From NCBI GenBank assembly GCA_902790525.1, contig CADASI010000005.1, forward strand, positions 1-41,924: DNA of 41,924 nucleotides, in the 5' to 3' direction. The translations under genes were made by a program, and so were the position numbers. Positions 1 to 8,314 of the stretch are shown here, in pieces. The notes under the pieces are model-generated. The model saw only the letters and a program-made list of their open reading frames with translations, was not told the origin of the DNA and did not search any database. This DNA comes from an uncultured Eubacteriales bacterium (GTDB taxonomy: Bacteria; Bacillota; Clostridia; Christensenellales; Aristaeellaceae). Each line of letters starts with the position of its first letter. The stretch's first letter is position 1.

Positions 1-87
1 TCTCCTCCAGTATATCCCCGTTCGACTTGCATGTGTTAAGCACGCCGCCAGCGTTCGTCCTGAGCCAGGATCAAACTCTGATGTTTA
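1..87 (-). rRNA. rrs: 16S rRNA, 5' end (partial)
   Basis: Read on the minus strand, this is the conserved 5' end of bacterial 16S rRNA: AGAGTTTGATCCTGGCTCAG (positions 79 down to 60), followed by the usual ACGAACGCTGGCGGCGTGC and the ACACATGCAAGTCGAACG helix. The gene runs leftward out of the window, so only about the first 87 bases are present. The mature 5' end is placed about seven bases before AGAGTTTG by analogy with other 16S genes and is uncertain by a few bases. Its own promoter and leader lie at 88-299. Confidence 0.97.
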
Positions 88-264
88 ATCCTTCTCCGTT
101 CAATGCGCCCTACTCCCTTCGGCTCGCCAAAGCCTCCGCTTTCAACCCCATCTCACGGCGTTTAACTCTTCGAAATCTGACTGTTTTCTTCTCTCTTCTC
201 TGTATCGTTTTCAAGGTTCGCGCCGCCCCGACCGCCGCCCCGCAGGGCGTCTCTCGCTGACAGC
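88..264 (-). other. 16S rRNA leader (rrn 5' transcribed spacer)
   Basis: This is the sequence between the rrn promoter and mature 16S. On the minus strand it includes CCTTGAAAACGATACAGA, which resembles the spacer motif found before 16S in many Bacillota, then a purine-rich run. No convincing protein can be read in it. It probably carries antitermination and RNase III processing signals, but I could not assign these base by base. Confidence 0.6.
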
Positions 265-270
265 TTGATC

Positions 271-299
271 AGTATATCAAACCGCTTTTTATTTGTCAA
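271..299 (-). promoter_or_regulatory. rRNA operon promoter
   Basis: On the minus strand a perfect TTGACA (299-294) and TATACT (276-271) are separated by exactly 17 bases, with an AT-rich stretch upstream that could act as an UP element. The start point would be near 264. Further upstream on the same strand (about 390-397) there is another TATAAT with no good -35, which might be a second tandem promoter. Confidence 0.85.
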
Positions 300-429
300 T
301 ACACTTTTCTGTAAACAACAAACACATAACTTTTTCTGGACTTTTCATACCTCAATCCCCCTGTTTTTCCGTAGATTCCCGGTTTCTTCCATTATAAATG
401 TTCGGAAAACACAAATAACCGAAAATGAC

Positions 430-458
430 TTGTGAAACAGTCGCTTTTCTATTATAAT
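430..458 (+). promoter_or_regulatory. Promoter of the malQ-glgP fusion gene
   Basis: TTGTGA (430-435) and TATAAT (453-458) are separated by 17 bases. They lie about 35 bases before the ATG at 494, which has a GAGGAG ribosome binding site (479-484). This promoter diverges from the rrn promoter in the same intergenic region. Confidence 0.75.
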
Positions 459-493
459 ATCCGCATATTCCCAACCGTGAGGAGTGAATTGAC

Positions 494-3400
494 ATGAGAA
501 AGAGCGGCGTACTGCTGCACATCACCTCCCTGCCCGGCCGCGGCGGCATCGGCACGCTGGGCCAGGCCGCCTATGATTTCGTGGATTTCATCGTGGCATC
601 GGGCATGAACATCTGGCAGATGCTGCCCATCGGGCCCACCGGCTACGCGGAATCCCCGTACCAGAGCGTCTCGACCTACGCCGGCAACCCGCTGATGATC
701 GACTTCGATCTGCTCGAACAGGACGGCATACTGCCCGCCGGCAGCTACGCGCCCCTGCCCGCCGGGGACAAAGTGGACTTCGAGGCCGTGAAGGCCCAGA
801 AATCCGAGCTGCTTGAGAAGGCGTTCGAGGCGAGCTTCGACAAACTCGCCGATGAGATCGCCGCCTTTGAGCAGACCCACCCCTGGGCGCGGGACTACGC
901 CCTCTTCCGCGCGGTGAAGGCCCACTTCGGCGAGGCGTCCTGGATGGCCTGGCCGGACAACGACATCCGCCTGCGCAAGCCGGAGGCCGTGGCCGCCTAC
1001 GCCGAAAAGCTGGCCGATCGTATCAACTACTACATCTTTGAACAGTATCTCTTCTTCGACCAGTGGGACCGCCTGCACGACTACGCCCGCAAAAACGGCG
1101 TGGACATCATGGGCGACCTGCCGATCTACGTGGCGGAGGACTCCGCCGACGTGTGGCTCAACCCGGACCTGTTTGAGCTGGACGAGGACTGCAAGCCCAT
1201 CCGCATCGCGGGCGTGCCGCCGGACTACTTCCAGGCGGACGGCCAGCGCTGGGGCAATCCCCTCTACGACTGGAAGAAGCATCAGGAAACCAAATACGCC
1301 TGGTGGGTGGGCCGTCTGCGCGCGCTGAGCGCACTGTTCGACATACTGCGCATCGACCACTTCATAGGCTTCGCCAACTACTACGCCATTCCCGCCACCG
1401 AAGAGACCGCCCGCAACGGCAAGTACGAGCTGGGCCCGGGGCGGAAGCTGTTCGCCCGCATCCGCAAGGAGCTGCCCGGGCTGCGCATCGTGGCGGAGGA
1501 CCTGGGCGTGGTCAGCAAACGCGTGCGCAAGCTGCTGGACTACTGCGGCTATCCGGGCATGAAGGTGATGCAGTTCGCCTACGACAGCGAGGAGAACGTG
1601 GACCTGCCGGAGCATCACGTCGCCAACTGCGTGGTCTACACCGGCACCCACGACAACAACACCACCCTCGGCTGGTGGAACGCCGCCTCCGAGGAGACGA
1701 AGGCCCGCGCCCGCCGAAAGCTGGGCATGGCCGAGCACGGCGAGGACATACTCCCCTACATCATCAAGGCCGCCTTTGAATCCGTGGCGGACACGGTCAT
1801 CGTGCCCATGCAGGACTGGCTGGGCCTGGGCAGTGAGGCGCGCATGAACTTCCCCGGCACCGTGGGCGGCAACTGGCAGTGGCACATGGCCCCCTGCGAC
1901 TATGAAGCCCTCGCCCGCCGGGTGCGCCGCATGAACCGGCTGGGCCATCGCGGCACGCTGAAGCCCATGACCGCCGCCGAGCTCATCGCCTGCGCGGAAC
2001 AGATCGCCATGTGCGACTACCACACCACGCTGCGAAGCGCCGACCCCGACATGCTGCATGACGCCATTGCCAAGGCCGCCATGCTGGACATCGCGCCCCA
2101 GTGGGCCGACGACTTCTCCGGCCACATGGACGTGCGCCACGCAGCGTATCTGTCCGCCGAGTACCTGGTCGGCCGCGCGGTGTACAACAATCTGCTGAGC
2201 ATGGGCGTGCTGGAGGAGGTCAACGACCTGCTCTCCGCAAAGGGCGTGAACCTGGCCGACATGGAGGACGTGGAGGACGCCGCCCTGGGCAACGGCGGCC
2301 TGGGCCGCCTGGCCGCGTGCTTCCTGGACAGCGCCGCCACCCACGACATCCCGCTGGACGGCTACGGCCTGCGCTACAGGTACGGCCTGTTCAAGCAGAG
2401 CTTCGACGAGAACGGCGCGCAGGTGGAGACGCCCGACGACTGGACCTGCCTGGGCGACCCGTGGAGCGTGCGCCGGGACGACCTGGCCCAGCCGGTGTTC
2501 ATGAAGGACCTGACGGTGTGGGCCATCCCCTACGACATGCCCGTGATCGGCTACGGCCGGAAGAGCATCGGCACCCTGCGCCTGTGGCAGTGCGAGAGCA
2601 TGAACGAGTTCGACTTCGATGCCTTCAACGATCAGGACTACGCCGCCGCCTGCCGCGACAAGAACACCGCCGAGGACATCACCAAGGTGCTCTACCCCAA
2701 CGATACCCTCACGGCGGGCAAGCTGATGCGCCTGCGCCAGCAGTACGTGCTGGTCAGCGCGTCGCTGCAGGACATGCTGGACCAGTACGCCGAGCACCAT
2801 CCCGAGGACTACGCGGAGCACGGCTTTGAGCGCTTTGCCGAGCTGCACGCCATACAGCTCAACGACACCCATCCCACGATGGCCATCCCCGAGCTGATCC
2901 GCCTGCTGATGCTGGACGACATGGACTTCAATCATGCCTTCGACATCGCGCGTAAGACCTTCCGCTACACCAACCACACCGTCATGCGCGAGGCGCTGGA
3001 GTGCTGGGACCTCAAGCTGATGAACATGCTGTCGCCGGAGCTGGTGAAGATCATCAGGCGCATCCAGTCGAAGCTGGCGCGGGAGCTCAAGAAGGCGAAG
3101 GTGGAAGCGCCGGAGTCCATGTACATCATCGACGCAGACAAGCGCGTGCACATGGCGAACCTGGCGGTCTACGGCTCCAGCTACACCAACGGCGTGGCGG
3201 CCATCCACAGCCAGATTTTGAAGGACGACGTGTTCAAAGAGTGGTACGCCCTGTATCCCGAGCGCTTCAACAACAAGACCAACGGCATCACCCAGCGCCG
3301 CTGGCTGGGGCTGTGCAACCCCGAGCTGACGACCCTGCTGCGGGACCGCCTGGGCGGCGGCGGCTTCATGACCGACCTGTTTGAGCTGGCGGAGCTCAAG

Positions 3401-4342
3401 CCCATGATCGACGACGACCTGGCGAAGGACTTCATCGAGGTCAAGCGCGAGAAGAAGGCGCAGCTCGCCCAGCTGATCTACGCGCGCGAGGGCGTGCTGA
3501 TCCCGGAGCACTTCGTGTTCGACGTGCAGGTCAAGCGGCTGCACGAGTACAAGCGGCAGCTGATGAACGCGCTGTCCATACTGGACATCTATAACCGCAT
3601 GAAGGACGGCGAGCTTAAAGACCTGCCGCCGGTGGCGTTCATATTCGGCGCGAAGTCGGCCCCGGGCTATCGCCGCGCCAAGGCGGTGATCCGGTTCATC
3701 AACCACATCGCCCGGCTGGTCAACAACGACCCCGAGGTCAGCGACCGGCTCAAGGTGGTGTTCGTGCAGAACTACAACTGCTCCTACGCCGAGCACATCA
3801 TCCCGGCGGCGGACATCTCCGAGCAGATCTCCCCTGCGGGCACCGAGGCCAGCGGCACCGGCAACATGAAGCTGATGCTCAACGGCGCGGTGACCCTGGG
3901 CACCTACGACGGCGCGAACATCGAGATCTTCGAGCAGGCTGGGATCAAAAACAACTACGTGTTCGGCGCGACCGTCGAGGAGATCAACGCCATCAAGGCC
4001 GACTACGACCCCGTGGCCATTTACGAGGCCGACCCGAGGCTCAGGCGCGTGATCGACGCCCTGGGCGACGGCACCTTCGAGCCCGCCGACGCGCCGATGG
4101 AGGAGGGCCAGCTTGTGGAGCTCAAGAAGGCCCTGCTGGAGGGCGCGAGCTGGCACCAGCCGGACCACTACTTCCTGCTCAAGGACTACGCCTCCTACAT
4201 CGAGGCCAAGCTGACCGCCATCCGCGACACCCGGGACGAACTCGCCTTCGCCAAAAAGTGCCTGCACAACATCGCCGGCGCGGGCAAGTTCTCCTCCGAC
4301 CGCACCATCCGGGAATACTGGGACGACCTGTGGCGGCAGTGA
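494..4342 (+). CDS. malQ-glgP: Fused 4-alpha-glucanotransferase / glycogen phosphorylase
   Basis: One uninterrupted frame of 1282 residues joins two enzymes of glycogen and maltodextrin breakdown. Residues 1 to about 485 are a GH77 amylomaltase, which rearranges alpha-1,4-glucans. It has the nucleophile Asp288 in LRIDHFIGF, the acid/base Glu335 in VAEDLG and the third acid Asp387 in GTHDNNT. Residues from about 490 to the end are a GT35 phosphorylase of about 795 residues, which releases glucose-1-phosphate. It has GNGGLGRLAACFLDS near the start of its conserved core and the pyridoxal-phosphate lysine Lys1126 in EASGTGNMKLMLNG. Each part is about the normal length of the free enzyme, and no stop, start or linker repeat is seen at the junction. 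Fusion would let the transferase lengthen short dextrins and hand them to the phosphorylase. The start is set by GAGGAG eight to nine bases upstream. The gene is monocistronic and ends at a strong terminator. Confidence 0.96.
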   Translation: MRKSGVLLHITSLPGRGGIGTLGQAAYDFVDFIVASGMNIWQMLPIGPTGYAESPYQSVSTYAGNPLMIDFDLLEQDGILPAGSYAPLPAGDKVDFEAVKAQKSELLEKAFEASFDKLADEIAAFEQTHPWARDYALFRAVKAHFGEASWMAWPDNDIRLRKPEAVAAYAEKLADRINYYIFEQYLFFDQWDRLHDYARKNGVDIMGDLPIYVAEDSADVWLNPDLFELDEDCKPIRIAGVPPDYFQADGQRWGNPLYDWKKHQETKYAWWVGRLRALSALFDILRIDHFIGFANYYAIPATEETARNGKYELGPGRKLFARIRKELPGLRIVAEDLGVVSKRVRKLLDYCGYPGMKVMQFAYDSEENVDLPEHHVANCVVYTGTHDNNTTLGWWNAASEETKARARRKLGMAEHGEDILPYIIKAAFESVADTVIVPMQDWLGLGSEARMNFPGTVGGNWQWHMAPCDYEALARRVRRMNRLGHRGTLKPMTAAELIACAEQIAMCDYHTTLRSADPDMLHDAIAKAAMLDIAPQWADDFSGHMDVRHAAYLSAEYLVGRAVYNNLLSMGVLEEVNDLLSAKGVNLADMEDVEDAALGNGGLGRLAACFLDSAATHDIPLDGYGLRYRYGLFKQSFDENGAQVETPDDWTCLGDPWSVRRDDLAQPVFMKDLTVWAIPYDMPVIGYGRKSIGTLRLWQCESMNEFDFDAFNDQDYAAACRDKNTAEDITKVLYPNDTLTAGKLMRLRQQYVLVSASLQDMLDQYAEHHPEDYAEHGFERFAELHAIQLNDTHPTMAIPELIRLLMLDDMDFNHAFDIARKTFRYTNHTVMREALECWDLKLMNMLSPELVKIIRRIQSKLARELKKAKVEAPESMYIIDADKRVHMANLAVYGSSYTNGVAAIHSQILKDDVFKEWYALYPERFNNKTNGITQRRWLGLCNPELTTLLRDRLGGGGFMTDLFELAELKPMIDDDLAKDFIEVKREKKAQLAQLIYAREGVLIPEHFVFDVQVKRLHEYKRQLMNALSILDIYNRMKDGELKDLPPVAFIFGAKSAPGYRRAKAVIRFINHIARLVNNDPEVSDRLKVVFVQNYNCSYAEHIIPAADISEQISPAGTEASGTGNMKLMLNGAVTLGTYDGANIEIFEQAGIKNNYVFGATVEEINAIKADYDPVAIYEADPRLRRVIDALGDGTFEPADAPMEEGQLVELKKALLEGASWHQPDHYFLLKDYASYIEAKLTAIRDTRDELAFAKKCLHNIAGAGKFSSDRTIREYWDDLWRQ

Positions 4343-4349
4343 CCCCGCC

Positions 4350-4397
4350 AAAAACCGGCCCCTCCGATCCGCCATCGGATCGGAGGGGCCGGTTTTT
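4350..4397. terminator. Bidirectional terminator between convergent genes
   Basis: A 22-bp perfect stem (4350-4371 with 4376-4397) has a 4-base loop, with AAAAA on the left arm and TTTTT on the right. It starts 8 bases after the malQ-glgP stop and lies 13 bases beyond the stop of the convergent LRR protein gene, so it should serve both. Confidence 0.93.
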
Positions 4398-4409
4398 GTG
4401 TGCAGTACC

Positions 4410-5960
4410 TTACTTGGACACCGCGAACGTCACGCGGGCCTTCTTCTTGCCGCGCTTGGTGGTGCAGGTGATGGTGACCTTGCCCTTCTTCTTGAACTTC
4501 ACCACGCCGTTTTTGACGGTGGCGACTTTCTTGTTTGAAGACTTCCACTTATACCCGCCCGGGTTCGCGCCTTCGTTCACGGAGGGCGTCAGGGTCACGC
4601 TCTCGCCCTTCTTGACCTCGGTGTTGACCTCGGAAATCGCCACCGCGGTGGGCAGCGTCGGGTCGGTGACGGTCAGCGTGACTTTCCGGGTCTTCTTGCC
4701 GACCTTGTAGGTGATCTTGACCTTGCCGCCCTTCTTGAAGGTCACGACGCCGCTCTTGCTGACCTTCGCCACCTTCTTGTTGGAGGACTTGAACTTCTTC
4801 GCCCCCGCGGCGATGGTGAGCTGCACCGAGGTCCCCGGCGCGGCGACGACGCTTGCCTTCGTGTTCTTCGCGGTCGAGCCGGGATTTACGGTGATGGTCA
4901 CGCCCGGCGTCTCCGAAAATCCGGTGGGATCGTTGGTGACACCGTCTGAGCCGTTGGCCCCTATGACCTTTGTGCCCTTATCGACTTCCAATTGCTTCGT
5001 TCCATCTGTCATTTTACAAGAATATACTTTTAAGTCTTTAGTATAAGGCCCGTAGGCTTTGACCTTTTTGCATTTGAAGCCCTTTGGGAAGGCCGCAAAA
5101 GGGGCACAGTTTGAAACATCCAGGGTGTCCAGTTGATTGCCGCAGCAGAAAATTGTCAACAGTGAGTCGCATCCGCTGATGTTCAGAGATGTCATATTGC
5201 AAAAATTACAATTCAGATTTACCAGGTTTTTCAGCATACTGACATCCAGGCTGGCAATGGGATTGTAGAGGCAATGCAATTGTTGCAGATTCGGGAAGTA
5301 TTCTATGCCCTTCAATGAAGTGATGCCCAGTGTCCAAAGCAGTTTTCCAGTACGACCGTCCATCTCGTAAAATGCGTAAGGATTACCCGGAGCGCCTAAA
5401 CCTAAAGAGGTTATGTTTTCTACCTCCCCTTGGGTGAGATAGCCCACATTCTGTGGGTCTTTATCAATTTTTTCGGCAACAAACTGTCTGAAAGCAGGAT
5501 CGGGAAAGTGCGCCTCGTCGATGGGGATGTCGCCCGCCCCCTCCGCCAGCACCTTCGCGGCGGCTTCGGGTTCTTCGACGACGACCTGCTGCGCGGGCGC
5601 TTCCGCCTGTGCCGCGGGTTCCTCGGTCACGACTTCCTCCGGGCTCTCAAGCAGGACCTCTTCGACGCTCTCGGGCTCGAGCTCAACGTCCTCCGAAAGC
5701 TCCACGTCCGCGGCCTCCTCCACGACAGCTTCCACGGCCTCCGACGCCACAGCCTCGACGATTTCCTCGACGGGTTCCCCGGGGACTTCCTCGACGGGTT
5801 CCTCGGGGATTTCCTCGACGGGTTCCTCGACGGATTCCTCGACGGATTCCTCGACGATCACGGGTTCCTCCGCGATGATATCCTCCTCCGCCAATCCGGC
5901 GGGCGCCAGCAGCGCCCCGATCAGCAGGACGCTAAGATACTTAGCAAACATGTGTTTCAT
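4410..5960 (-). CDS. Secreted Glu/Val-rich LRR protein with two lysine-rich Ig-like domains
   Basis: A predicted exported surface protein of about 516 residues. The first 25 residues are a signal peptide ending in an LAPAGLA-type cleavage region. Next comes an acidic spacer of about 120 residues made of VEEP/VEES-type repeats. A leucine-rich-repeat region covers about residues 150 to 315, with LxxLDVSxxxxLxxLxC-like units (SLDVSMLKNLVNLNC, TLDVSNC). Two tandem Big2-like domains follow, each containing KSSNKKVA and a strand pattern ending in lysine-rich GKVTIT or GKVKIT. There is no LPXTG motif, so anchoring may rely on charge. The start is taken at the second ATG (5960), because GGGAGG lies seven bases before it but only one base before the upstream ATG at 5966. 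It is the last gene of a leftward operon. The LRR part is clearly more AT-rich than the rest. The ligand is unknown. Confidence 0.85.
   Translation of the reverse strand: MKHMFAKYLSVLLIGALLAPAGLAEEDIIAEEPVIVEESVEESVEEPVEEIPEEPVEEVPGEPVEEIVEAVASEAVEAVVEEAADVELSEDVELEPESVEEVLLESPEEVVTEEPAAQAEAPAQQVVVEEPEAAAKVLAEGAGDIPIDEAHFPDPAFRQFVAEKIDKDPQNVGYLTQGEVENITSLGLGAPGNPYAFYEMDGRTGKLLWTLGITSLKGIEYFPNLQQLHCLYNPIASLDVSMLKNLVNLNCNFCNMTSLNISGCDSLLTIFCCGNQLDTLDVSNCAPFAAFPKGFKCKKVKAYGPYTKDLKVYSCKMTDGTKQLEVDKGTKVIGANGSDGVTNDPTGFSETPGVTITVNPGSTAKNTKASVVAAPGTSVQLTIAAGAKKFKSSNKKVAKVSKSGVVTFKKGGKVKITYKVGKKTRKVTLTVTDPTLPTAVAISEVNTEVKKGESVTLTPSVNEGANPGGYKWKSSNKKVATVKNGVVKFKKKGKVTITCTTKRGKKKARVTFAVSK
5745..5855 (-). 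repeat. 12-bp-type tandem repeats encoding VEEP/VEES units
   Basis: On the minus strand, GTCGAGGAATCC and close variants recur head to tail, giving VEES, VEEP, PEEP and similar four-residue units just after the signal peptide. Near-identical 12-base units of this kind are prone to slippage in multiples of 12, which would change the spacer length without breaking the frame. Confidence 0.75.
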
Positions 5961-5995
5961 GTTCATACCTCCCGATATTCACTCACGTTTCAGTT

Positions 5996-6904
5996 TCACA
6001 GCTTCTCCGGGTACTTCCCCGCAGCCTTCATGTCGGCTACGGCGGCCCTGACGGCGTCGACGTCCTCGCGGTAGGTCATGCCGTACCAGCGCTCGTCGGT
6101 GTCCAGCACTTTGACGCGCGCCCGGCCCGCGGCGATCATGGCCTTGGGCACGTAGGGCAGGTAGTATTCGACCTTCATGGGATTGCCGGGTACGGTGTTT
6201 TTGAGGAAGTCCTCAAAGCCCTGCTCAAAGGCGGGCACGATGCCCCGTCGGAAGGCCCACAGGTTCATGGACACCGGCGTCCCGGCGGGGATGAACGTCC
6301 AGGTCGCCCCGTCGTCCTCGGTGTAGGCGGCCCCGCCCGCGCGGGGCTCGATCTTCGTGCGCTCGTCGATGCTGACCAGATACCCCTGATCGTCGGTGGC
6401 GCACACGCCGCGGGAGACGGCGCCGTTCTCCGTGAGCGTGTTCTCCACGCGGTAGCCCACCATGGCGTGCTCGTTCTCGTCGCCCGGGGCCGTCAGGAAG
6501 TCCGCCGCGGCCCTGAACGCGCCGGCGCCGTAGAAGTCGTCGGCGTTGATGACGGCAAAGGGGCCCTCCACCTGGTCAAGCGCGCACAGCACGGCGTGGG
6601 CGGTGCCCCAGGGCTTGACCCGGCCCTCCGGTACGGTATAGCCCTCCGGCAGGCGGTCGACGGCCTGGAAGGCGTAGCGCAACTCCACCTTCTCGGCGAT
6701 GCGGTCCCCGATGGCGGCGCGGAAGCCCGCCTCCATCTCCGGCTTGATGACGCAGATCACCCGGCCGAACCCGGCGCGGACGGCGTCGAATATGGAAAAA
6801 TCAATGATGATGTGCCCGGCGTCGTCCACGGGCGTGGTCTGCTTGCTGCCCCCGAAGCGGCTGCCCATGCCGGCGGCCATGATGATCAATGTGGGTTTGT
6901 TCAC
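5996..6904 (-). CDS. Nucleotidyltransferase family protein (sugar nucleotide synthesis)
   Basis: A 302-residue protein of the NTP-transferase fold that makes NDP-sugars or similar activated compounds. The N-terminus has the nucleotide-binding loop MAAGMGSRFGG followed by KQ, and FAVINADDF near residue 120 supplies metal-binding acids. The C-terminus has WYGMTYREDV, as in related enzymes. The start is GTG at 6904, with AAAGGTG about nine bases upstream. It lies 15 bases after the DUF2148 gene and 35 bases before the LRR protein gene, so all appear co-transcribed. The sugar and nucleotide cannot be read from the sequence. Confidence 0.85.
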   Translation of the reverse strand: MNKPTLIIMAAGMGSRFGGSKQTTPVDDAGHIIIDFSIFDAVRAGFGRVICVIKPEMEAGFRAAIGDRIAEKVELRYAFQAVDRLPEGYTVPEGRVKPWGTAHAVLCALDQVEGPFAVINADDFYGAGAFRAAADFLTAPGDENEHAMVGYRVENTLTENGAVSRGVCATDDQGYLVSIDERTKIEPRAGGAAYTEDDGATWTFIPAGTPVSMNLWAFRRGIVPAFEQGFEDFLKNTVPGNPMKVEYYLPYVPKAMIAAGRARVKVLDTDERWYGMTYREDVDAVRAAVADMKAAGKYPEKL

Positions 6905-6919
6905 GGTTCAAAACACCTT

Positions 6920-7453
6920 TCATTTCCGGTCAAAGAACGGATTCTTGCCCTTTACGGACAGCGGGATGGCCATCACCATGCGGACGTCCTCGCCCATCAG
7001 GCCCAGGGACATGGCGGCGCGGCCCGCGGAGAACAGCACGCGGTTGTCCACCCGGCCGTCCGCGGCGGCGGCCACGGCGGAGCCGATGGCGATGCCCAGG
7101 TCCATGGGGTCGTATACGCACACGCCGCCCTTGGCGGCGCAGTCCGCGCAGTTGTTGAAGTGACAGTGGCGGCAGCCCTCGTTCAGCCCCCGCTGCCCCT
7201 CCTTGACGCCGATGAGCACCAGCGCCTGGGCGGCGCGGACGTTCCCGGCGTCCCGCAGGAAGAACTGGTAGTGAAGCGGCTCCGCGAGGCGCTCCAGCTC
7301 GGCGGCGATTTTGTCCTTGTCCCCGCCCACCAATACCATGGTCTCGATGTGGTCGACGCCCTTGGCCTTCGGCGCGGTGCGGGCGGCGGCGCACATGCGC
7401 CACGCGGTGTCCAGCACGGCCTCCATCTCGGCGGCGTCGGAATGATAGATCAT
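6920..7453 (-). CDS. DUF2148 ferredoxin-like domain protein
   Basis: A 177-residue soluble protein that I match to the DUF2148 family, which is found in anaerobes and described as ferredoxin-domain-like. The main mark is a cysteine cluster GCRHCHFNNCADC with a further GGVC shortly after (residues about 108 to 127), enough to bind an Fe-S cluster. The N-terminus MIYHSDAAE and the C-terminal GRAAMSLGLMGEDV region fit the family. AGGAGG lies nine bases before the ATG. It is the second gene of the leftward operon, between two nucleotidyltransferases, 19 bases after the first. No function is known to me; a redox role linked to the transferases is only a guess. Confidence 0.82.
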   Translation of the reverse strand: MIYHSDAAEMEAVLDTAWRMCAAARTAPKAKGVDHIETMVLVGGDKDKIAAELERLAEPLHYQFFLRDAGNVRAAQALVLIGVKEGQRGLNEGCRHCHFNNCADCAAKGGVCVYDPMDLGIAIGSAVAAAADGRVDNRVLFSAGRAAMSLGLMGEDVRMVMAIPLSVKGKNPFFDRK

Positions 7454-7472
7454 AATTATACCTCCTCCGGTG

Positions 7473-8183
7473 TCACTCGTCCGCGAATATGCGCTCGGCG
7501 GCGGCCAGGTCGTCGTGGTTGTCGATCTCGAACCAGCGCCCGTTCAGCGGGCAGGCCTCGAAGGCCACCTCGTCCAGTATGGCGTCCAGGGCCACCTCGC
7601 TCCACAGCTTCTTCTCGCCCTTCTCCTCGATGAACTCGGCGCACTTGCGGAAGAACGCCGCGCCGCCCTCGGCGGAGAACCTGTACACGTCGATGGACGC
7701 GCCCAGGGCCTCCGCCTGGGGGATCTGCTTGGAGATGTGGGTGATGCGGCCATCCTTTTCGATGACCTTCATGGATTCCTCCAGGTAGAAACCGATGTCG
7801 GTGACGATGGCGTTCTCGCCCGAGAAGTGCAGAAGCGACTCGATCACGCTGGCGTCCATGAACACGTCCGCGTTCATCATCAAAAAGGGCTCCCCCGCCA
7901 TGGCCTCGCGGGCCAGGTAAGCGGAGTACATGTTGTTGGTGTCGCGGTAGTCCACGCTCTCGATGATGTTCACATCCCGGAAGCAGTCGTGCACGGCGGC
8001 CTCCAGCATGTTGGCGCGGTAGCCGGAGATCACGGTGATGTCGGTGATGCCGTTCTCGTACAGGTTCTCGATCTGCTTGAACAGTATGGGCTTGCCGTTG
8101 ACCGGCACGAGGCTCTTGGGGATGGTATCCGTCAGCGGCGCTAGCCGGGAGCCGAACCCCGCCGCCAGTATCAGTGCTTTCAT
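7473..8183 (-). CDS. LicC-like nucleotidyltransferase (phosphocholine cytidylyltransferase type)
   Basis: A 236-residue NTP transferase. The N-terminus MKALILAAGFGSRL followed by TIPKSLVPVNGKPIL is the nucleotide-binding and catalytic loop, and DYRDTNNMYSAYLA, FLMMNADVF and RWFEIDNHDDL are typical of LicC-type cytidylyltransferases and related sugar-phosphate enzymes. The product could be CDP-choline for decorating surface polymers, but another alcohol or sugar phosphate is possible. The reading frame extends upstream of 8183, but AGGAGG six bases before this ATG and the conserved MKALILAAG start settle it. It is the first gene of a four-gene leftward operon driven from 8215-8243. Confidence 0.85.
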   Translation of the reverse strand: MKALILAAGFGSRLAPLTDTIPKSLVPVNGKPILFKQIENLYENGITDITVISGYRANMLEAAVHDCFRDVNIIESVDYRDTNNMYSAYLAREAMAGEPFLMMNADVFMDASVIESLLHFSGENAIVTDIGFYLEESMKVIEKDGRITHISKQIPQAEALGASIDVYRFSAEGGAAFFRKCAEFIEEKGEKKLWSEVALDAILDEVAFEACPLNGRWFEIDNHDDLAAAERIFADE

Positions 8184-8214
8184 ATTGATCCTCCTAATCA
8201 GATTGCTGTGTTCT

Positions 8215-8243
8215 ATTCTATCATATTTCCCCGCAAATGGCAC
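8215..8243 (-). promoter_or_regulatory. Promoter of the nucleotidyltransferase-LRR operon
   Basis: On the minus strand GTGCCA (8243-8238) and TAGAAT (8220-8215) are spaced by 17 bases, about 30 bases before the AGGAGG and ATG at 8183. Confidence 0.6.
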
Positions 8244-8271
8244 GCATTTAACATTTTGTTTATATAATAAT

Positions 8272-8303
8272 CGCCCCTGACGGCCGCTTCGCCATCAGGG
8301 GCG
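8272..8303 (-). terminator. Terminator after prs
   Basis: CGCCCCTGA (8272-8280) pairs with TCAGGGGCG (8295-8303) around a 14-base loop that can itself fold. On the minus strand it is followed by ATTATTATAT, a weak U-rich tract. It sits 11 bases after the prs stop and before the next operon's promoter. Confidence 0.65.
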
Positions 8304-8314
8304 CGTATAATCGC

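Noticed and set aside
27-260. A 77-codon plus-strand frame at the left end
   Set aside because: It lies antisense to 16S rRNA and its leader and has no ribosome site.
452-4375. A 1307-codon open frame on the minus strand opposite malQ-glgP
   Set aside because: It is an antisense effect of GC-rich third positions in the real gene. It has no motif, is rich in Val, Leu, Gly and His as such shadows are, and crosses the terminator and the start region.
5521-6051. Ser/Thr-rich plus-strand frame opposite the Glu/Val repeats
   Set aside because: It is the antisense of a low-complexity region; the minus strand has the signal peptide and start site.
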